Shown: positions 59,501-64,000 of the stretch, piece after piece
Layout of the letters: each line of letters starts with the position of its first letter
Numbering within the stretch: position 1 is the stretch's first letter
NCBI RefSeq assembly: GCF_018691265.1
Contig: NW_024881322.1
Span: forward strand, 1,426,001 to 1,490,000
Direction of reading: 5' to 3'
Origin: Tyto alba
Lineage: Eukaryota; Chordata; Aves; Strigiformes; Tytonidae
DNA: 64,000 bases
Program-made: the position numbers and the translations under genes
The notes under the pieces: model-generated
What the model was told of the DNA's origin: nothing
What the model saw: only the letters and a program-made list of their open reading frames with translations
Database searches by the model: none

Positions 59501-60075
59501 AGAATGTACCATTTTCCATGGAACTACTAGCACTGTTATCTACTCAGACTCTCAGTATTTAAAGTGCATGACCACACTCACGAGGATACTTAACTTTCAG
59601 AAAACAAAACAAACATTTCCCTCATGACCCCTGTCCCCTGAGTTTTGATTCTGCAGAATTTGACATCATTCATGCTGGGAAATTACTTACCAACAGCAAT
59701 CATTTTTTAAAGCCTACAATCTCAGAAGCAAGCTTTCCTTGGAAAGCTTCATAAACATTTTTTTTTTTTTTTTTGGTGACAGATTTGAATAACAGTGAGT
59801 ATTAGCATGCACAGAGATAAAAAACAGCACAGGTCATCTGCCATTCACTGGTTTTATTCCTAGAATTTCATGATGGCCATAAAATTCTGGTTCCTTTTAG
59901 CAATGCTGGTTGCACTTGAAAGGAAAATACATGTTTTATCCCAAGACAAAAAAAAACGCACGTTAAGCAAATAGAAAACCACCACAGACTTACTCTCTAG
60001 TTCTTCTTTCTCGAAGTTTGTATTGATAGTAGAGCTGATTTTGCCCATATCCACAACAGCTTCTTCATCATGACC
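2198..60075 (-). CDS. SLC4A7: SLC4A7 (NBCn1) electroneutral Na+/HCO3- cotransporter, 24 of about 25 coding exons, 5' end outside window
   Basis: NBCn1 is a plasma-membrane transporter that brings Na+ and HCO3- into the cell and so regulates intracellular pH. Seen here: 24 exons joined by phase-compatible splice sites give 1195 codons and a stop, close to the length of the human protein (about 1214 residues) once a missing first exon of roughly 11 codons is allowed for. Domains in order: acidic and His/Arg-rich N-terminus (1-76), SLC4 cytoplasmic domain (about 77-560) interrupted by optional cassette II (238-356), transmembrane domain (about 561-1110), and a Lys-rich cytosolic tail ending in ETSL. 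The ETSL PDZ ligand and the cassette II content separate it from the paralogues SLC4A8 and SLC4A10. The start codon is not in the window; the first visible exon opens in phase 0 after an acceptor. All introns are GT-AG except the one after 36670-37026, which starts with GC. Confidence 0.97.
2280..7412. other. Intron before last exon (5.1 kb)
   Basis: It holds an A-run (2559-2579), a somewhat GC-rich patch with several CpGs (2820-2960), a T-run (6869-6892, an A-run in transcript sense) and, next to the upstream donor, an AAAAC-type repeat (7334-7385). No coding content or alternative exon was recognised. Confidence 0.75.
7334..7385. repeat. AAAAC-type simple repeat near exon donor
   Basis: Imperfect pentanucleotide repeat with flanking A-runs, beginning 27 bases into the intron after exon 7413-7510. 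In transcript sense it is U-rich (GTTTT units). Confidence 0.85.
7413..7510 (-). CDS. SLC4A7: SLC4A7 exon 23 in window: cytosolic tail (residues 1137-1169)
   Basis: The exon encodes [39 protein letters not shown] and FPVKTLKYS match the family. The middle is diverged: mammals carry an acidic DDDD run where TGDNE is found here. 98 nt; acceptor TTTACAG, donor GTATGA, followed within about 30 nt by a (GTTTT)-rich stretch in transcript sense. Confidence 0.92.
7511..8232. other. Intron between 8233-8364 and 7413-7510
   Basis: Unique AT-rich sequence; no repeat, RNA gene or alternative exon seen. Confidence 0.8.
8233..8364 (-). CDS. SLC4A7: SLC4A7 exon 22 in window: last helix and Lys-rich tail (residues 1093-1136)
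   Basis: The exon encodes [40 protein letters not shown] and KEKA. It has the final helix, then the acidic LDDLMPE motif often discussed as a carbonic anhydrase contact in bicarbonate transporters, then a charged Lys/Asp run. 132 nt; acceptor CCTTAAG, donor GTAAGT. Confidence 0.96.
8365..8718. other. Intron between 8719-8892 and 8233-8364
   Basis: Short intron, with a small CA run near 8421-8432 and nothing else of note. Confidence 0.8.
8719..8892 (-). CDS. SLC4A7: SLC4A7 exon 21 in window: membrane domain (residues 1035-1092)
   Basis: The exon encodes [40 protein letters not shown] and [18 protein letters not shown]. It includes the cytosolic [17 protein letters not shown] loop and transmembrane helix 13. 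It is 174 nt, in phase 0 at both ends; donor GTAAGT. Confidence 0.97.
8893..9330. other. Intron between 9331-9399 and 8719-8892
   Basis: Unique AT-rich intron sequence; nothing further seen. Confidence 0.8.
9331..9399 (-). CDS. SLC4A7: SLC4A7 exon 20 in window: short membrane exon (residues 1012-1034)
   Basis: The exon encodes [20 protein letters not shown] and GIQ. At 69 nt it is the smallest exon here, in phase 0 at both ends; acceptor CCCCAG, donor GTAAAG. The peptide is a near-universal SLC4 motif. Confidence 0.96.
10106..10132. repeat. (AT)n dinucleotide microsatellite
   Basis: Twenty-seven bases of uninterrupted alternating A and T. Confidence 0.95.
10526..10547. repeat. 22-bp perfect palindrome centred on AAGCTT
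   Basis: The left half reads TGGTTGAAAAG and the right half is its exact reverse complement with no spacer. A further CTC/GAG pair follows outside a one-base bulge. Such a length is not expected by chance in 64 kb (64000/4^11 is about 0.015). It is intronic and its role is unknown. Confidence 0.9.
11516..11767 (-). CDS. SLC4A7: SLC4A7 exon 19 in window: TM9-TM11 (residues 928-1011)
   Basis: The exon encodes [60 protein letters not shown] and [20 protein letters not shown]. This is the most conserved membrane block of the family. It is 252 nt, in phase 0 at both ends; acceptor TTTTACAG, donor GTAAAA. Confidence 0.97.
12003..12164 (-). CDS. SLC4A7: SLC4A7 exon 18 in window: TM8 region (residues 874-927)
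   Basis: The exon encodes [40 protein letters not shown] and [14 protein letters not shown]. The [10 protein letters not shown] motif is the conserved core helix of SLC4 transporters. It is 162 nt, in phase 0 at both ends; acceptor TTTTCAG, donor GTAAAA. Confidence 0.97.
12165..12609. other. Intron between 12610-12723 and 12003-12164
   Basis: Short intron. A plus-strand open stretch at 12268-12582 shows no family resemblance and is treated as chance. Confidence 0.8.
12610..12723 (-). CDS. SLC4A7: SLC4A7 exon 17 in window: TM7 (residues 836-873)
   Basis: The exon encodes [38 protein letters not shown]. It is 114 nt, in phase 0 at both ends; acceptor TTTATAG, donor [16 protein letters not shown] and [11 protein letters not shown] are invariant family blocks. 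Confidence 0.96.
12724..13713. other. Intron between 13714-13875 and 12610-12723
   Basis: Unique sequence without visible repeats or exons. Confidence 0.8.
13714..13875 (-). CDS. SLC4A7: SLC4A7 exon 16 in window: end of loop and TM6 (residues 782-835)
   Basis: The exon encodes [40 protein letters not shown] and [14 protein letters not shown]. It completes the disulfide-rich loop and gives transmembrane helix 6 followed by a basic cytosolic turn. It is 162 nt, in phase 0 at both ends; acceptor TTTACAG, donor GTAATT. Confidence 0.96.
13876..15849. other. Intron between 15850-15955 and 13714-13875
   Basis: Its 5' end carries an ATCT microsatellite (15755-15818). The rest is unique sequence without a recognised element. 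Confidence 0.8.
15755..15818. repeat. (ATCT)16 tetranucleotide microsatellite
   Basis: Sixty-four bases of uninterrupted ATCT units, starting 32 nt after the donor of exon 15850-15955 (AGAT units in transcript sense). Uninterrupted arrays of this kind are usually length-polymorphic. Confidence 0.97.
15850..15955 (-). CDS. SLC4A7: SLC4A7 exon 15 in window: third extracellular loop with N-glycosylation sites (residues 746-781)
   Basis: The exon encodes [35 protein letters not shown]. Three sequons are visible, at N757 (NET), N767 (NKS) and N777 (NLT). Cys 747 and 749, with Cys 783 and 795 in the next exon, make the four loop cysteines conserved in Na+-coupled SLC4 proteins. The loop sequence is one of the most divergent parts compared with mammals. 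106 nt; donor GTGAGT, with a tetranucleotide microsatellite starting about 30 nt into the next intron. Confidence 0.95.
17133..17352. repeat. Perfect 20-copy 11-bp minisatellite (unit GAGTCATGGAA)
   Basis: Twenty head-to-tail copies with no mismatch that I can find, 220 bp in all. The flanks are unique sequence. The reverse unit is TTCCATGACTC, which carries the bZIP half-site TGACTC. The unit length is close to one DNA helical turn, so the sites would lie on nearly the same face. Perfect identity suggests recent expansion or active homogenisation. Confidence 0.97.
18000..18330. other. Intronic GC/CpG-rich patch
   Basis: GC content and CpG frequency are clearly above the flanks, with cccgcgg and gggagcgcgag-type words. 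No transcript start or exon can be assigned; it may be a regulatory or unmethylated element. Confidence 0.45.
19278..19523 (-). CDS. SLC4A7: SLC4A7 exon 14 in window: TM4-TM5 (residues 664-746)
   Basis: The exon encodes [60 protein letters not shown] and [20 protein letters not shown]. Two hydrophobic helices flank the conserved [17 protein letters not shown] motif. 246 nt; acceptor CATACAG, donor GTAAGT. Confidence 0.96.
19524..20073. other. Intron between 20074-20207 and 19278-19523
   Basis: Unique sequence; nothing recognised. Confidence 0.8.
20074..20207 (-). CDS. SLC4A7: SLC4A7 exon 13 in window: TM2-TM3, substrate-site half helix (residues 620-664)
   Basis: The exon encodes [40 protein letters not shown] and FKFCR. 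The [12 protein letters not shown] segment is the conserved broken helix TM3, which lines the ion site in SLC4 structures. 134 nt; acceptor AAACAG, donor GTAAGT. Confidence 0.96.
20208..22569. other. Intron between 22570-22744 and 20074-20207
   Basis: It includes a short tandem duplication (about 21779-21818, two copies of a 22-bp unit) and a CpG-bearing segment of odd composition (about 21890-22240). No exon was recognised. Confidence 0.75.
21890..22240. other. Segment of anomalous composition, possible old insertion
   Basis: CpG dinucleotides are frequent (gtaggcgtacgg, gcgacccgcgcgctg) in a stretch that is not strongly GC-rich, unlike the CpG-poor flanks. It may be an inserted element or a regulatory patch. 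I do not recognise a repeat family, terminal repeats or a target-site duplication. Confidence 0.35.
22570..22744 (-). CDS. SLC4A7: SLC4A7 exon 12 in window: first transmembrane helix (residues 561-619)
   Basis: The exon encodes [20 protein letters not shown], then [38 protein letters not shown]. It holds the amphipathic lead-in and transmembrane helix 1. 175 nt; acceptor ATTTAG, donor GTGAGT, leaving in phase 0. Confidence 0.96.
22745..24305. other. Intron between 24306-24409 and 22570-22744
   Basis: AT-rich unique sequence without visible repeats or exons. Confidence 0.8.
24306..24409 (-). CDS. SLC4A7: SLC4A7 exon 11 in window: linker to membrane domain (residues 527-561)
   Basis: The exon encodes [35 protein letters not shown]. 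It corresponds to the variable linker before the first transmembrane helix and looks one residue shorter than human. 104 nt; acceptor CTGTAG, donor GTGTGT. Confidence 0.94.
24410..25687. other. Intron between 25688-25834 and 24306-24409
   Basis: It contains a GC-rich patch (24895-25235) and a T-run (25502-25516). No alternative exon could be assigned. Confidence 0.75.
24895..25235. other. Intronic GC-rich patch
   Basis: About 340 bases of C-rich sequence on the plus strand with scattered CpGs, a C7 run and purine-rich gaggg repeats. Open frames on both strands follow from the composition. Function unknown; a candidate regulatory element. Confidence 0.45.
25688..25834 (-). CDS. SLC4A7: SLC4A7 exon 10 in window: cytoplasmic domain (residues 478-526)
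   Basis: The exon encodes [40 protein letters not shown] and EPPKSVPSQ. It is 147 nt, in phase 0 at both ends; acceptor CCTATAG, donor GTAAAA. The [14 protein letters not shown] block is a hallmark of Na+-driven SLC4 members. Confidence 0.96.
25835..27418. other. Intron between 27419-27506 and 25688-25834
   Basis: It carries a T-run (25881-25901), a 24-base A-run (26305-26328) and an A-run near 27059-27076. Otherwise unique AT-rich sequence. Confidence 0.8.
27419..27506 (-). CDS. SLC4A7: SLC4A7 exon 9 in window: cytoplasmic domain (residues 448-477)
   Basis: The exon encodes [20 protein letters not shown] and SIATLMTDD. 88 nt; acceptor CCACAG, donor GTGAGT. The last residue before the junction is Asp where mammals have Glu, and the next exon begins with Val in place of Ile. 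Confidence 0.95.
27507..29516. other. Intron between 29517-29674 and 27419-27506
   Basis: It holds an A-run (about 29052-29070) and a short (AT)n stretch (29310-29324). Nothing else was recognised. Confidence 0.8.
29517..29674 (-). CDS. SLC4A7: SLC4A7 exon 8 in window: cytoplasmic domain (residues 396-448)
   Basis: The exon encodes [40 protein letters not shown] and [13 protein letters not shown]. It differs from human only by single conservative changes that I can recall. 158 nt; acceptor AAATAG, donor GTAAAT, ending in a split Arg codon. Confidence 0.96.
29675..31130. other. Intron between 31131-31246 and 29517-29674
   Basis: Unique sequence with an A-run at about 30728-30745. No exon was recognised. 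Confidence 0.8.
31131..31246 (-). CDS. SLC4A7: SLC4A7 exon 7 in window: linker (residues 357-395)
   Basis: The exon encodes [39 protein letters not shown]. It is the Gly/Ser-rich linker between the two halves of the cytoplasmic domain. 116 nt; acceptor AATTTAG, donor GTAAAT, leaving in phase 0. Confidence 0.95.
31630..31655. repeat. Perfect hairpin: 11-bp stem, 4-nt loop
   Basis: Arms CTGCTACCTGG and CCAGGTAGCAG flank the loop TCTG. Pairing stops at both outer ends. It lies in the intron just 3' of the cassette exon, about 0.4 kb upstream of exon 31131-31246 in transcript sense. Confidence 0.9.
33076..33268. promoter_or_regulatory. Small intragenic CpG island
   Basis: I count 27 CpG dinucleotides in about 193 bases, far denser than anything nearby. 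The minus strand carries TGATGACGCG, close to a CRE/ATF site. It could be an internal promoter or enhancer; no TATA box, start site or exon can be assigned from sequence alone. Confidence 0.45.
34649..34684. repeat. T27 run followed by A9
   Basis: Uninterrupted T-run passing directly into an A-run, so up to nine A-T pairs could fold back. Likely polymorphic. Confidence 0.9.
35618..35672. repeat. A/G purine tract
   Basis: Nearly pure A with interspersed G on the plus strand, a polypyrimidine tract in transcript sense. Confidence 0.8.
36664..36669 (-). other. Non-canonical GC 5' splice site (GCAACT) of cassette II exon
   Basis: The exon ends CACCAG and the intron begins GCAACT. The next exon resumes with the two bases needed to complete Gly, then LLASPQ, as in the family. 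GC-AG introns are a small natural class enriched among alternatively spliced exons. This one lacks the usual G at +5, so it should be weak. Confidence 0.8.
36670..37026 (-). CDS. SLC4A7: SLC4A7 optional cassette II exon (residues 238-356), GC donor
   Basis: This 357-nt exon encodes about 119 residues. It opens [18 protein letters not shown], continues [20 protein letters not shown] and a Pro/Ser/Thr-rich linker, then [20 protein letters not shown] and EEDLEV, and ends ENIDKTPG. It matches NBCn1 cassette II, the alternatively spliced insert reported to bind calcineurin A. PSVIIH fits the calcineurin docking pattern PxIxIT. The Ser/Thr linker appears several residues shorter than in human. Exon length is divisible by 3 and both phases match, so skipping is in frame. 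No GT in the required phase exists near the 3' end; the only fit is CCAG followed by GCAACT, with an in-frame TGA three codons past the last complete codon. Confidence 0.93.
36743..36760 (-). other. SLC4A7: Predicted calcineurin docking motif PSVIIH
   Basis: Six codons in the cassette II exon read P-S-V-I-I-H, which satisfies PxIxIT (hydrophobic at positions 3 and 5, His allowed at 6). From memory the human equivalent is PTVVIH, so two positions changed conservatively. Calcineurin binding is known for the mammalian cassette and is inferred here. Confidence 0.7.
37027..39889. other. Intron before the cassette exon
   Basis: It holds A-runs (about 37077-37092 and 37334-37351), a C-run near 37920-37929 and a T/G-rich GTTT repeat (about 39295-39325). 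No additional exon was recognised. Confidence 0.8.
39890..40078 (-). CDS. SLC4A7: SLC4A7 exon 5 in window: cytoplasmic domain (residues 175-238)
   Basis: The exon encodes [60 protein letters not shown] and ERNG. 189 nt; acceptor TATGTAG, donor GTGAGA. It ends one base into a Gly codon. That phase lets it join either the cassette exon 36670-37026 or directly 31131-31246, and both keep the frame. Confidence 0.96.
40079..42187. other. Intron between 42188-42348 and 39890-40078
   Basis: It begins, in transcript sense, with a weak donor and a U-tract (42146-42170), and has a short (TA)n at about 40110-40123. A 104-codon plus-strand open stretch (40851-41165) shows no recognisable domain. Confidence 0.8.
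42146..42187 (-). promoter_or_regulatory. Weak 5' splice site GTTGCA with downstream U-tract
   Basis: Exon 42188-42348 ends ATAGCAG and the intron starts GTTGCA, with mismatches at +3 and +5. Seventeen bases into the intron the transcript has 25 consecutive U (A-run 42146-42170 on the plus strand). U-tracts just after weak donors are known targets of TIA1-type proteins, which help recruit U1; use here is inferred. Confidence 0.6.
42188..42348 (-). CDS. SLC4A7: SLC4A7 exon 4 in window: cytoplasmic domain (residues 121-175)
   Basis: The exon encodes [20 protein letters not shown], then [33 protein letters not shown]. This block of the cytoplasmic dimerisation domain is nearly invariant across SLC4 cotransporters. 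161 nt. The acceptor is TTTCAG. The donor is GTTGCA, very poor for a vertebrate 5' splice site, and a 25-nt U-tract follows in the transcript (see the separate entry). Confidence 0.95.
42349..43368. other. Intron between 43369-43504 and 42188-42348
   Basis: Unique sequence with an A-run at about 43003-43018. Nothing else was recognised. Confidence 0.8.
43369..43504 (-). CDS. SLC4A7: SLC4A7 exon 3 in window: start of SLC4 cytoplasmic domain (residues 76-121)
   Basis: The exon encodes [19 protein letters not shown], then [20 protein letters not shown] and EWKETAR. This is the highly conserved entry into the Band 3-type cytoplasmic domain. 136 nt, with both junctions inside codons (Asp on entry, Arg on exit). 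The donor is GTATGC. The human protein has one more Glu in the acidic run. Confidence 0.95.
43505..45710. other. Intron between 45711-45854 and 43369-43504
   Basis: Unique AT-rich sequence with an A-run (about 44319-44336). No exon was recognised. Confidence 0.8.
45711..45854 (-). CDS. SLC4A7: SLC4A7 exon 2 in window: His/Arg-rich N-terminal segment (residues 28-76)
   Basis: The exon encodes [16 protein letters not shown], then a basic [16 protein letters not shown] stretch, then DGRESPSY. This run is typical of NBCn1 and related Na+-coupled SLC4 proteins, whose N-termini take part in autoregulation. 144 nt; the acceptor is GAAAAG (an A, not a pyrimidine, at -3) and the donor is GTAAGA. The preceding intron, of 14.1 kb, is the largest complete one in the window. 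Confidence 0.95.
47725..47938. repeat. AT-rich TAGATA-type repeat containing 50-bp perfect inverted arms
   Basis: After a (TAGA)n start, the array is composed of GATA, TATC and CTAGA words. Arm 47809-47858 is the exact reverse complement of 47889-47938. The 30-bp spacer contains its own 16-bp palindrome (TCTCTATATATAGAGA). A partial copy of the right arm also lies at 47781-47807. Such palindromes form cruciforms or hairpins and are often unstable. Confidence 0.93.
50322..50665 (-). mobile_element. Degraded CR1-type LINE 3' fragment, interrupted by an A30 run
   Basis: The plus strand reads GGTTGGGAGGGACAGCTGGA, then CTGGCCCAACCTCCCT, then GGACGGACATTCTACAGCCT and CACCAGGCAACC, then AGAGTCTTGACTCCGTCCTC. 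This order matches the antisense of the well-known CR1 3' end of birds and reptiles, so the element itself lies on the minus strand. An A-run (50523-50552) splits it. Heavy divergence suggests an old insertion. Confidence 0.75.
50523..50552. repeat. A30 mononucleotide run
   Basis: Thirty consecutive A, the longest such run in the window, inside the CR1 remnant. It is a U-run in the SLC4A7 transcript. Confidence 0.95.
52020..52480. other. Intronic GC-rich patch
   Basis: GC-rich sequence with CpGs such as gacgcgatgg and gaagagctcggcgcc, and runs of C and G. It includes part of a 177-codon plus-strand open frame that looks compositional. Candidate regulatory element, unproven. Confidence 0.4.
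52518..52534. repeat. G17 run
   Basis: Seventeen consecutive G on the plus strand, able to form a G-quadruplex on that strand; C-run in the transcript. Confidence 0.95.
58180..58880. other. Intronic GC-rich region 1.1 kb downstream of first visible exon
   Basis: Two denser blocks (about 58370-58560 and 58740-58880) carry words such as ccgccgcgg and cccccgctcagcgctgg. The region lies within the large intron, where an alternative first exon of the gene could sit, but no start codon with matching splice phase could be identified. Confidence 0.4.
59994..60075 (-). CDS. SLC4A7: SLC4A7 exon 1 in window: N-terminal acidic segment (residues 1-28)
   Basis: The exon reads [20 protein letters not shown] and then FEKEELE, matching the start of the shared part of NBCn1 just after the alternative N-terminus. 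The acceptor is TTCTTCAG and the donor a consensus GTAAGT. It is 82 nt, entering in phase 0 and leaving one base of the Ser codon. No in-frame start is used here; the initiator exon must lie upstream beyond the window. Confidence 0.95.
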
Positions 60076-63000
60076 CTGAAGAAACAAGACACAAGTTAAA
60101 AATACATAGTACTAATTTTTTCTGAAGTCCTAAATATATTTTGCAGTTCTGAAGCTGTTTGTCAGAGTTCTCTGAAACAACACATTTTTAGCTCTTAGAA
60201 ACTGAGAAAGAAAATGTCACTGAAAAATTTACCCCTCCTATTCTTCAATAAAACATTACCCTGTACAGAAGGAAAAACAGAATATATCAACAGATATGCT
60301 AAATACTGTACAATTTGCTTTTGCAATGCTCTTGACTTCATCATATCAAGGATCAGGACATACGTTTCCGGAGTGCGATAATTTTCGGTTTACATTCAAC
60401 AGCAATTAATCTACTTCAGTAGAATAACTGGCAAATTTATTAAAAGTTGCATAAACTAACATTCAGAGATCTTGAAGCCACTTGCTACGGGGACAGTTCC
60501 TATGTGAGATCTTCCAGCCCAAGTAAGAAACTTTTGTGAATCGAAGGTTATACAAAGGGCTGACAAAAGAGTTAAGTTACACAACTTGGGGTCTCTCCTA
60601 GACCAACAGTTTTGGAAAGATCAAATAACTCTTTCACTGCATTTCAGACAGTTTGTTAACCACACCCCTACCTAACTCACAGGTTTTATGCACAACGTCA
60701 GAAAACAGCACTTGCAAGACTACCTGTTCAGATCCCATCCCTGCTGAACCCATACCACTCATAGCGCAAAAGCATCGTGTGTGAGATCGACACAGGCTCA
60801 AGAACCAGGCTTATCTCTGAACACGTCCTCTCAGCCCATTTAGCCCATCACTAAAGCAGACCTTTAAACGCTGCCTTTTGCTCAATCTCCACAAAAATAA
60901 ACCTCAAAATAACCAAGCAGTCGAAATCTCATAATCTCATCTCAGACTTTACATCAAAACATTCAAACTGCCTTTCTCCAAATGTTTGCATTCCTCAGAA
61001 TAAAGTCCACTTTTAACAGTCCACAAATTACAGTCTCCTGACAGAACTGGTTCTCCAAAAGCACTGCTACCTACCCTGAGGGAAATGTTTTACTGTACAT
61101 CTAACTATGTATAACGGCAGGCTAACTGCTAAAGAATACTGACCCTGTTCTTTCTGCTCCCCCGGGCACACACTTTTTTCCTTAAGTCAGGTCTATCAGT
61201 CATGAAGTCAGATACAAACAGCTGAAGCAATAGATTTTTTTTTTTTTTGTATTTTTCTTTCTTAAAACAACTTTGTTCGTTTTCCATTGGATCCGTTCAT
61301 GAACCTGATTTTTCTTGTGGCCATGAGATAGCTAGATCCACCACAAATAAATCTGTTTGATCACCATTTCTGGCAGCAGCTCACTGGTGCATTTGAATCT
61401 ATCAATGTGGGATCTCTGATACTGGTTTCATAAAGGAAAAAAATTGAAGCCCAAATCAAGGGTCTTATAGGAAATGGGAATCCTAACAATGTTGACATTC
61501 AACTAAACTTTGACCTTAGAATTACTCAATAGTGCAATGCTTTATATATAGAACAGCTTTGTCACGTCACAGAAAAGTGACAAGGATAAAAACCAACATA
61601 CCCCTACAAGCTAAAACATAGTGTAGCAAACCCCACCAAAAAGAAATTTTTTTGAACACATAGCTCCTTAGTCTTAATAAAATAGATATTTATTATAATG
61701 TACCACGTGCACAGACACAGAAAAAAAAAATCCAAATCTTTGTCTGGCTATTAAGGAAAGTAGATTAAAAAATACGGAGACAACAAATATAGGGGGAAAA
61801 AAAATATATACAGATTTTCAGACGAGGATAAAAAAACAAAACAAAACAAAACAAAATAAATGTTAAAAGCAGTTAAACCACATAAAAAACAAAAGCAGAT
61901 GGCACTAGGTAAGTCAGCAAGATACCAAAGAGTGGCAACAGGGCAGAATAAACCTCTGAAAATGAGAAGGTCAGTTCTGAGCTGTGTCCCTAAGAATGGG
62001 GGTTTCAAGAAAAGCATTACACAGTACCGTAACTTTGTCACTACTAATGAATTGCAAAAGTAGAGTTTTGCATGCATGTTAGAAAAATCAAAAACTCCTA
62101 CACGCTCCAGACAGCTACAATCAAAAAATTCAGGTGATTAAAACAAAGTCACGTTTGATAGGCAAATCTGTGAAAATGTTGCAAGGAACTATTAATAAAG
62201 AAGTGGCAGGAACTTAGAACGTGTCATGATAGTAAGATTGGAGGGGGGGTCGTACATTCCTATCTCCTACACGCCAAAAGAAAACTACAGAGTCCTCTAG
62301 AAGATGTAGTCATAATGTAATTTATTTGCCTCTGTGATCTCTGATAAACATTCCGGAGGTAGGGAAGCACACAGTGGAAAAATGAGTCTGGCTCTTATCT
62401 TTACTGAAGACAGATTTTCCAACACAGCTTGGGGAAAAAAAAAAAAAATAACATGCATAAACTCAATAAGCAAAAAGAGGTCTCTAAGCAACAGCATTAA
62501 AAAGTTTCAGTTACCAATCTTTCCAATTTATCTCAGTGGCACAGAAATAGAAAATTATAGGAATGTAGCACACTCCAGTTCACAGAAACAAATACACACA
62601 CAAATCCTGCCTGTTACCAGAAAACGCAAAATGGAGACGAAAATATTACAAATCCTCTAAATTATCTTTGTGTCTCATAATGACAGTATGACAGAGAAAA
62701 CTCCCTAATATTAGGAAAACTGCTATCAAAACCTCTTCCACAATCAGCTTCGTGGTTACAGCCACAGGCTGCTGAAATACCCTGTACCTAACTCCCTCCC
62801 CGTCCATCCACCCAGCCAACAGTCCTTTCAGGACGCTTGGAAGCCTGCCAAACACACAGTTTTTGAGCAATAAAGGAAGACAAAGGTTTTCTCCAGATTA
62901 TACAAACTACTGCATACTGACAGAAAATTACATACGCACTGCAGAAAATACATATGCAAGAAAAAATGTTTGTCTTCCAACAACATTCTGAAACTGTACT

Positions 63001-64000
63001 TGCTGCAGGCCTTATACCACGTTACTAATATTTATCACCCCCCTGGCTTTAGTAACAGAGGTACGTTGCCAACTCCATACATACAGTAACAGCCTTCAAA
63101 ACCACATCATGTGAAAGTAACATGTCTTTTGAGATTAGATTACAGAAAGGCATGCATGCCCTTGCAAACTGTTCCATCGCTATCTCAAAGTACTCAACAT
63201 ATGCAAAGACTCTTCCAAGAATAAACCATGAGCAACCACAAGTACCATATATGAAGAAAGCATAGAATTTACAGCCTTTGTTTAGAAAAACACAAAGCAT
63301 CATTTTAATATAACCATTTGTGATGCCAATAGCAAAGATTCCCACCATAAAATGCTTCTGCCTTAAGTCAGGAAAATATTCAAATACACTATAAAATTAA
63401 TTCCAAGCTACAAACTTTTCCTTGCTAAAAATAAAGTCTGTAGGGCATAGGTTTCCAGTAATTACAGATCCACCGTGTTAGTTTAAGGCACAAAAGTGAG
63501 AGAAAACGGTTACATCAGACTATCTGAATCAAATCAGGTTCCCATTCTAGTTATCTCTTCTACTTAATGAACTTGGAATGCACTTAACTTCTCTTTTCAG
63601 TCCAGAGACAGAACAACTGAAAAGGGAAAAAAAGCAAAGCAAGCAGCAACCAGGGTGCCCAAGGGAGACCTTAAGCTTTCACCTTTGGTTCGCCTTTTCA
63701 CAAGGAGATGGTCATTTATAAAAACAGAACAAATCCAGAGTACTTCAGGGGGAGGGGAGGGGTGGCGGGCAGAGAATCTTAGTACACTATTAAAATACAC
63801 TGCGTATATATATAAACCCAACTTGTGGATACTCACAAATGTACTGGAGAAACCACCTCCCAGTAAAACCTTCGTATTCAGCCAGAGGTGCCTACATATA
63901 CTACAACATATCTTCTCAGCCTTCCAACTTCCCCAGCATGAAAATGAAACCCCCTTTTCAACTGCTGAAGACCAGACAGAACTTTCAAATACTCTTTGCT
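60076..64000. other. 5' intron of SLC4A7, partial
   Basis: AT-rich sequence upstream of the first visible exon. I searched the minus strand for an alternative N-terminal exon like those of mammalian NBCn1 and found none. It holds a T-run (about 61231-61242), an AAAAC repeat (about 61829-61859) and an A-run near 62432-62446. Confidence 0.75.

Larger units (their letters stand above)
45855..59993. other. Largest complete intron (14.1 kb)
   Basis: It holds a tangled TAGATA-type repeat with a long inverted repeat (47725-47938), a CR1 remnant (50322-50665), A-runs (49499-49517, 50523-50552, 57919-57939), a G17 run (52518-52534), a T-run (59758-59774) and GC-rich patches at about 48550-48860, 52020-52480 and 58180-58880. 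No exon was recognised. Confidence 0.75.

Noticed and set aside
1..64000. Alternative assignment of the gene to paralogues SLC4A8 or SLC4A10
   Set aside because: The cassette II content ([14 protein letters not shown]...HPPEEDLE), the N-terminal [12 protein letters not shown] context together with [12 protein letters not shown], and the ETSL terminus all fit SLC4A7.
1..64000. CRISPR arrays, operons, prokaryotic mobile elements
   Set aside because: The tandem repeats have no spacers and the window is a spliced vertebrate gene.

Overview
This window is vertebrate genomic DNA that carries almost all of one protein-coding gene on the minus strand. The gene is SLC4A7, which encodes the electroneutral Na+/HCO3- cotransporter NBCn1. 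A bird, or at least a sauropsid, is inferred from three things. A degraded CR1-type retroposon lies at about 50322-50665. Recognisable mammalian-type interspersed repeats are absent. The introns are fairly compact. The exact species cannot be read from the sequence.

I placed 24 coding exons by splice-site inspection and by protein family knowledge, running from 60075 down to the stop codon at 2198-2200. All junction phases fit. Together they give 3588 nt, which is 1195 codons plus a TAG stop, with no frameshift or internal stop. Only the first coding exon, with the start codon, promoter and 5'UTR, is missing; it must lie beyond position 64000. Residue numbers below count from the first visible codon, at 60075.

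Layout in gene order (high to low coordinate): 64000-60076 is the 5' intron. 60075-24306 holds the exons of the cytosolic N-terminal domain, including a large 119-codon exon (36670-37026) that matches the optional cassette II of NBCn1. 22744-8233 holds the transmembrane domain, with a glycosylated extracellular loop in 15850-15955. 7510-2198 holds the cytosolic tail, which ends in the PDZ ligand ETSL. The 3'UTR follows, with a candidate AATAAA at 540-535. The last few hundred bases (1-535) are unassigned flank or a longer 3'UTR.

No second gene was recognised. The introns hold mononucleotide runs, microsatellites, a perfect 20-copy 11-bp minisatellite (17133-17352), a long AT-rich inverted repeat (47809-47938), several GC- or CpG-rich patches, and the CR1 fragment. 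I saw no CRISPR array, no operon and no clearly new gene system. The items most worth checking are splicing signals (a GC donor on the cassette exon; a very weak donor followed by a U-tract on 42188-42348) and DNA-structure elements (the AT palindrome, the minisatellite, a 22-bp perfect palindrome).
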